A stretch of DNA of 64,000 nucleotides from positions 186,001-250,000 of the forward strand of contig NZ_JAMKQJ010000001.1 in NCBI RefSeq assembly GCF_024643205.1, in the 5' to 3' direction. A program made the position numbers and the translations under genes. This document shows positions 60,780 through 64,000 of this stretch, piece by piece (position 1 is the first letter of the stretch; every line of letters begins with the position of its first letter). The notes below the pieces were generated by a model. It did no database searches. It saw nothing but the letters and a program-made list of their open reading frames with translations, and was not told the DNA's origin. This DNA is from Parapedobacter tibetensis (GTDB taxonomy: Bacteria > Bacteroidota > Bacteroidia > Sphingobacteriales > Sphingobacteriaceae).

Positions 60780-61622
60780 ATGACTGACCAGACCTTAATC
60801 TTAATCCAATGCCGTGATGCCGTAGGCTTGGTGGCATTGATAGCCAATACCGTTGCCGCCCATAAGCTCAACATTGTGACCATGCGTGAATATGTGGATG
60901 AAGCGGCAAACCGCTTCTATGTACGCATTGTTTGTGCCGGCGGAGCAAATAATATACAACAGCTTACTGATGAACTGTTGGTTGAACTCCCCGAAGGGGC
61001 CAATGTGCACGTAAATCCCCCGCAACAAAAACGCCTGGCCATTTTGGTTACCAAAGAACACCACTGTTTGGGTGATATCATTATCCGCCATTTTTTCAAT
61101 ACATTGGGGGCTGAAATTTGCTGTGTGGTGAGCAATTACGATAATTTAAGGGCTTTTACTGAACGTTTTGCCATTCCTTTCCACCATGTGGCTCATGAGG
61201 GGAAAACGAAAGAAGATTTTGAAATCGAGATTGGCCACATCCTTGAACGCTATCAACCAGATTACCTGGTGCTGGCCAAATTCATGCGTATCCTCTCGCC
61301 CACTTTCGTGGAGCGTTATCCGGGACAGATTATCAACATCCACCACTCATTCCTCCCCGCATTCATTGGAGCCAATCCATATAAGCAGGCCCACGCCCGC
61401 GGCGTCAAATTAATTGGAGCCACAGCCCATTTTGTGACCAATGATCTCGACGAAGGCCCAATCATTGCGCAGGATACCAAATCCGTAAACCACAGCTACA
61501 CGGTGAAAGATATGGTACGAGCCGGAAAGGAAGTGGAAAAATCGGTGTTGAGCAAGGCGTTGTCATTGGTTATTGAAGACCGTGTCATCATCACAGGCAA
61601 TAAAACGGTAATCTTTGAGTGA
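60780..61622 (+). CDS. purU: Formyltetrahydrofolate deformylase
   Basis: A 280-residue cytoplasmic enzyme that hydrolyses 10-formyl-THF to formate and THF, supplying formate to PurT and balancing one-carbon pools. An N-terminal ACT domain (about residues 1-80: LILIQCRDAVGLVALIANTVA) precedes the formyltransferase domain with LAILVTKEHHCLGDII and the catalytic block IINIHHSFLPAFIGANPY, plus HFVTNDLDEGPIIAQ with the active-site Asp. The ATG at 60780 is preferred to a GTG at 60777. It follows parE by 9 bp on the same strand and converges on the KdgF-like cupin gene with an 11-bp gap. Confidence 0.96.
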   Translation: MTDQTLILIQCRDAVGLVALIANTVAAHKLNIVTMREYVDEAANRFYVRIVCAGGANNIQQLTDELLVELPEGANVHVNPPQQKRLAILVTKEHHCLGDIIIRHFFNTLGAEICCVVSNYDNLRAFTERFAIPFHHVAHEGKTKEDFEIEIGHILERYQPDYLVLAKFMRILSPTFVERYPGQIINIHHSFLPAFIGANPYKQAHARGVKLIGATAHFVTNDLDEGPIIAQDTKSVNHSYTVKDMVRAGKEVEKSVLSKALSLVIEDRVIITGNKTVIFE

Positions 61623-61633
61623 TAATGGACTGC

Positions 61634-61960
61634 CTATAAAAAATCCTCGCGTACAGGACTGAATGCATCAACCAGTATACCCGCATTGATACAGTGACAC
61701 CCGTGTAACGTATTGGGTGGTATCAAACAGGTGTCACCTGCCTCTATGGTAAAGGTTTCATCGGCAATGGTGTACTCAAACGTGCCGCTTTCTACATAGC
61801 TGATTTGGGTATGCGGATGCTGGTGTCCGGCGCCGATACTCCCTACTTCGAACCTAACCTTTACGACCATCAAGTCCGCATTGTAAGACATCACTTTGCG
61901 GCTGACGCCTGCTCCAAGATCTTCCCAAGCACGTTTTTCATCATTGATAAACAATCCCAT
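61634..61960 (-). CDS. KdgF-like cupin
   Basis: A 108-residue single-domain cupin. Metal ligands are in GHQHPHTQISYVESG (His-x-His-x4-Gln) and PPNTLHGCH (His). The N-terminus LGAGVSRKVMSY and the C-terminus VDAFSPVREDFL match what I recall of KdgF, which converts unsaturated uronates from pectin or alginate lyases into the linear keto form. The metal ligand arrangement is also found in other small cupins. It is 18 bp after the methyltransferase gene in one operon, with no pectin genes near it, so the role remains uncertain. Confidence 0.78.
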   Translation of the reverse strand: MGLFINDEKRAWEDLGAGVSRKVMSYNADLMVVKVRFEVGSIGAGHQHPHTQISYVESGTFEYTIADETFTIEAGDTCLIPPNTLHGCHCINAGILVDAFSPVREDFL

Positions 61961-61978
61961 CGATAGTCTAAATAGCCG

Positions 61979-62875
61979 TTATCCAATTTTCCTGAATTTC
62001 CCAAATACGCCTAGAGGCAGTTTGCTCCCTGCTGTAGCTTGCAGATACAATTCACCCGTTTCCAGGTTTGGCACTTGGGGCAAAAATGTTTTTACCAAAT
62101 TTTCCACAATAACAGATGAAAAGCCCAGTGAGTAGGTATTAAGGATCAAAAAATGTTCGCTGGGATCCAGCAATTGTACAACATCACGCATCATCTCGGC
62201 AATATGGTCCTCAAGTTTCCATTTCTCCCCTTTGGGACCATGCCCATAGGCAGGGGGATCCAATATGATGCCCTGATAGATATTGCCACGTTTCAACTCA
62301 CGCTTCACAAATTTCAACGCATCCTCCACTACCCATCGAATACCGGATAGCCCGGAAAGCTCCTGGTTTTCATTGGCCCAGGTAACCACTTGCTTGATGG
62401 AATCGATATGTGTAGTGTCGGCACCGGCAGCTTTGGCCACCAGTGAGGCCCCTCCTGTGTAAGCAAAGAGGTTCAACACTTTAGGGCTGGGTGTCTTGAA
62501 GGATTTTATGGTATTGGATATAAAATCCCAATTGACCGCCTGTTCGGGGAAAACCCCTACATGCTTGAATGCGGTGAGGCCAAGACGTAGCTTGATGGTT
62601 ATATCAGCGTTTTTGTAGCTTATATGCCAACGGTCGGGTATTTTGGGGTTCTTTTTAAGCCAATCTCCACTCGTGGCAGACCGCCCTTTGAAACGAATAT
62701 CATGGCGCTTGTTCCATTCGGATTCGGGCAGCGCTTTGGGCCATATAGCTTGGGGTTCAGGGCGTATCAGCACCACGTTGCCAAAGCGTTCGAGCTTTTC
62801 GAAATCACCACAATCAATGAGTTCATAATCTTCCCAGTGCTTTGGGGTGAGGAGTTGGATGTTGTTTGATGCCAA
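61979..62875 (-). CDS. RlmI-like SAM-dependent methyltransferase
   Basis: A 298-residue class I methyltransferase of the family of rRNA cytosine-C5 methyltransferase RlmI (PF10672-like). VLNLFAYTGGASLVAKAAGA is motif I, HIDSIKQVVTWANEN holds the SAM ribose-binding acidic residue, and ILDPPAYGHGPKGEKW is motif IV, where DPP binds the substrate base. It lacks the N-terminal PUA domain of RlmI. The start codon appears to be TTG at 62875: no ATG exists in the first 200 codons and an in-frame TGA stands two codons upstream. It is followed after 18 bp by the KdgF-like gene. Confidence 0.85.
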   Translation of the reverse strand: MASNNIQLLTPKHWEDYELIDCGDFEKLERFGNVVLIRPEPQAIWPKALPESEWNKRHDIRFKGRSATSGDWLKKNPKIPDRWHISYKNADITIKLRLGLTAFKHVGVFPEQAVNWDFISNTIKSFKTPSPKVLNLFAYTGGASLVAKAAGADTTHIDSIKQVVTWANENQELSGLSGIRWVVEDALKFVKRELKRGNIYQGIILDPPAYGHGPKGEKWKLEDHIAEMMRDVVQLLDPSEHFLILNTYSLGFSSVIVENLVKTFLPQVPNLETGELYLQATAGSKLPLGVFGKFRKIG

Positions 62876-62893
62876 GTGTCAAGTATTTTGTGG

Positions 62894-62901
62894 CAAAGAT
62901 A
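62894..62901 (-). promoter_or_regulatory. -7 box candidate for the methyltransferase-cupin operon
   Basis: Minus-strand TATCTTTG matches TAnnTTTG, 19-26 bp before the TTG start at 62875. No TTTG at -33. A start site about 6-7 bp downstream would give a leader of only about 12 bp. Confidence 0.35.
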
Positions 62902-62904
62902 AAG

Positions 62905-63012
62905 ATATCACGCTGTTTCTCGCAGAGAACGCTAAGGATTTCGCAAAGTCCGCTTAGAACTCCCCTTTGCGAGCTCCACGTGAAAAAACTTCGCGTCCTT
63001 TGCGTGAAATAC
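62905..63012. other. Non-coding stretch with CTTTGCG-type words
   Basis: A 108-bp region between the methyltransferase promoter and the end of mlaF. It contains CGCAAAG (62942-62948), CTTTGCG (62965-62971) and TCCTTTGCGTGAAA near 62996-63009, words that can pair with one another. Similar low-complexity GCAAAG/CTTTGC elements are dispersed in many bacterial genomes (from memory). It may act as the mlaF terminator, but no clean T-run is present. Confidence 0.35.
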
Positions 63013-63765
63013 TCAAAACCGCTCCTTCGCCACTTTCATAAATGGGCTGGCAAACACGAAGTTATTCAATTCTTCCAAATCCGAATGGGTGATTTCCTTA
63101 TTGGAGCCCTCCCACCATTTTTGGCCCTGGTGTAAAAAGAGAATATAATTCCCAATACCCATCACCGAATTCATATCATGTGTTACCACCACGGTAGTGC
63201 ATTGATACTCTTCCGTTAGTTCCGCTATCAATTCATCAATCACAATGGCGGTCTCGGGATCGAGGCCTGAGTTGGGCTCATCTACAAAAAGATATTTTGG
63301 GCTCATGCTGATGGCACGGGCAATACCCACGCGCTTTTTCATCCCGCCAGAAAGCTCCGCTGGATATAATTTGTTGTTCCCCACAAGGTTCACCCGTTCC
63401 AAACAAAAGTTGGCCCGGTCTATTTTCTCGCTTCTACTCATTTCGGTGAACATCTCCAGCGGAAAAATAATGTTCTGCTCCACGGTCATCGAATCAAACA
63501 GTGCCGAGTTTTGAAAAAGCATACCGATTTCCTTACGGATGGGAATGCGGGTCTCAAAGTCCATACGTGTGAAATCTTCGCCCTGATAGAGCACCTTGCC
63601 TTGCTCCGGCGCATGTAACCCCACCATGCATTTCAATAATGTGCTCTTCCCCGAACCCGAGCCACCAATGATCAAACTGATCTTACCGGCTTCGAATTTC
63701 GCGTCAATACCCCTTAATACATGGTTATCGCCAAATGATTTATGGATATTCTGGATTTCAATCAT
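63013..63765 (-). CDS. mlaF: ABC transporter ATP-binding protein, MlaF-like
   Basis: A 250-residue cytoplasmic ATPase. Walker A is GGSGSGKST (34-42), the Q loop is MLFQNSALFDSMTV, the signature is LSGGMKKRVGIARA, Walker B is YLFVDEPNSGLD, and the H loop is TTVVVTHDM. The phrase LFQNSALFDSMTV and the AELSGGM spacing are typical of the MlaF/Ttg2A branch, which powers lipid transport between the membranes. It lies 37 bp after the end of the MlaE-like permease gene on the same strand, so the two form an operon. The window ends before other mla genes appear. Confidence 0.92.
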   Translation of the reverse strand: MIEIQNIHKSFGDNHVLRGIDAKFEAGKISLIIGGSGSGKSTLLKCMVGLHAPEQGKVLYQGEDFTRMDFETRIPIRKEIGMLFQNSALFDSMTVEQNIIFPLEMFTEMSRSEKIDRANFCLERVNLVGNNKLYPAELSGGMKKRVGIARAISMSPKYLFVDEPNSGLDPETAIVIDELIAELTEEYQCTTVVVTHDMNSVMGIGNYILFLHQGQKWWEGSNKEITHSDLEELNNFVFASPFMKVAKERF

Positions 63766-63802
63766 AAAGAAAAAGAAACTAAAACTAAAAATGATAATCG
63801 GC

Positions 63803-64000
63803 CTAAAGCATCAATGCTGTAACGATATAATCGGCCACCAAAATGGTAATGCAGCTGATAACCACACCACGAGTACTGGCCTGCCCGACTTCCAATGCTC
63901 CACCCCGCACATAAAATCCCTTGAAAGCCGAAACAGTTGTAATAATAAACCCAAAAACAAAGGCCTTAACCAACGCTACTGCAACTGTGTAGCCTCTGAA
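63803..64000 (-). CDS. mlaE: MlaE-family lipid ABC transporter permease (partial, N-terminus outside window)
   Basis: The last 65 residues of an inner-membrane permease. KAFVFGFIITTVSAFKGFYV, then GGALEVGQASTRGVVIS and ITILVADYIVTALML with a stop at 63803, match the MlaE C-terminus (SAFKGF, GxxGVGxATTxAVV and LVADYxLTxLL). MlaE forms the membrane channel through which MlaF-driven lipid moves. The start is outside the window. It precedes mlaF by 37 bp. Confidence 0.9.
   Translation of the reverse strand, partial: FRGYTVAVALVKAFVFGFIITTVSAFKGFYVRGGALEVGQASTRGVVISCITILVADYIVTALML

Noticed and set aside
1..64000. CRISPR arrays, tRNA, rRNA, insertion sequences, prophage, restriction or other defence genes
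   Set aside because: No spaced direct repeats, cloverleaf-like intergenic sequence, transposase, integrase, capsid or nuclease-methylase pairs were found on either strand.

Overview
The window comes from a member of the Bacteroidota, most likely the Sphingobacteriaceae (Pedobacter/Sphingobacterium/Parapedobacter type). The evidence is a SusC/SusD pair, an Oar-like TonB-dependent receptor, DUF5683 and DUF2911 proteins, the parA-parB-DUF5683-dapB-lepB gene order, promoter boxes of the form TAnnTTTG instead of a sigma70 -10 box, and generally weak Shine-Dalgarno signals. No rRNA, tRNA, CRISPR array, prophage or insertion sequence was seen. Genus is inference only.

Layout. Positions 1-2872 (minus): a sugar/polyol operon of MFS permease, D-2-hydroxyacid dehydrogenase and an FGGY kinase resembling the autoinducer-2 kinase LsrK, cut by the window edge. 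Positions 3104-9647 (minus): three envelope genes that look like a phosphodiester-scavenging set, namely a GDPD lipoprotein, an Oar-like TonB-dependent receptor and an endonuclease/exonuclease/phosphatase-fold lipoprotein with a tail of nearly identical 54-residue FG-GAP-like repeats. Positions 9960-17770 (minus): a small polysaccharide utilisation locus (susC, susD, Tat-exported GH106-type alpha-L-rhamnosidase), with a divergent DeoR regulator at 18127. Positions 18907-25875: a zinc-ribbon protein, a GT4 glycosyltransferase, a lipoprotein sulfatase, and a pair of M16 peptidases (one active, one without the zinc motif).

Positions 25935-31572: an FMN reductase, then the conserved block parA-parB-DUF5683-dapB-lepB. 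Positions 31643-40430: a TlpA-like thioredoxin, pdxJ divergent from the c-di-AMP synthase gene cdaA, a DUF2911 protein, a FucP-like sugar permease, and an overlapping operon of sensor kinase, DinB-like protein and thioesterase. Positions 40522-47318: gltX, a SNF2-type helicase and a Pif1-like helicase. Positions 47494-50571: feoA-feoB-FeoB-associated Cys-rich protein behind a palindromic, probably iron-responsive operator, then a cupin. Positions 50620-58787: lactate permease with a frameshifted gene remnant directly upstream, and a 2038-residue alpha-2-macroglobulin with an intact thioester motif. Positions 58902-64000: parE, purU, a KdgF-like cupin, an RlmI-like methyltransferase, and mlaF plus the end of mlaE.

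Recurrent features. A family of long inverted repeats built on the arms AAACCT..AGGTTT occurs in five intergenic regions. Four copies sit where a terminator is expected. The fifth lies between the divergent genes pdxJ and cdaA and carries a promoter-like box. Other notable non-coding elements are a perfect 11-bp inverted repeat before parA and a perfect 7-5-7 palindrome before feoA. No single unmistakably new system was found. The best leads are the phosphodiesterase/receptor/repeat-lipoprotein cluster, the parA inverted repeat, the hairpin family and the gene remnant next to the lactate permease.
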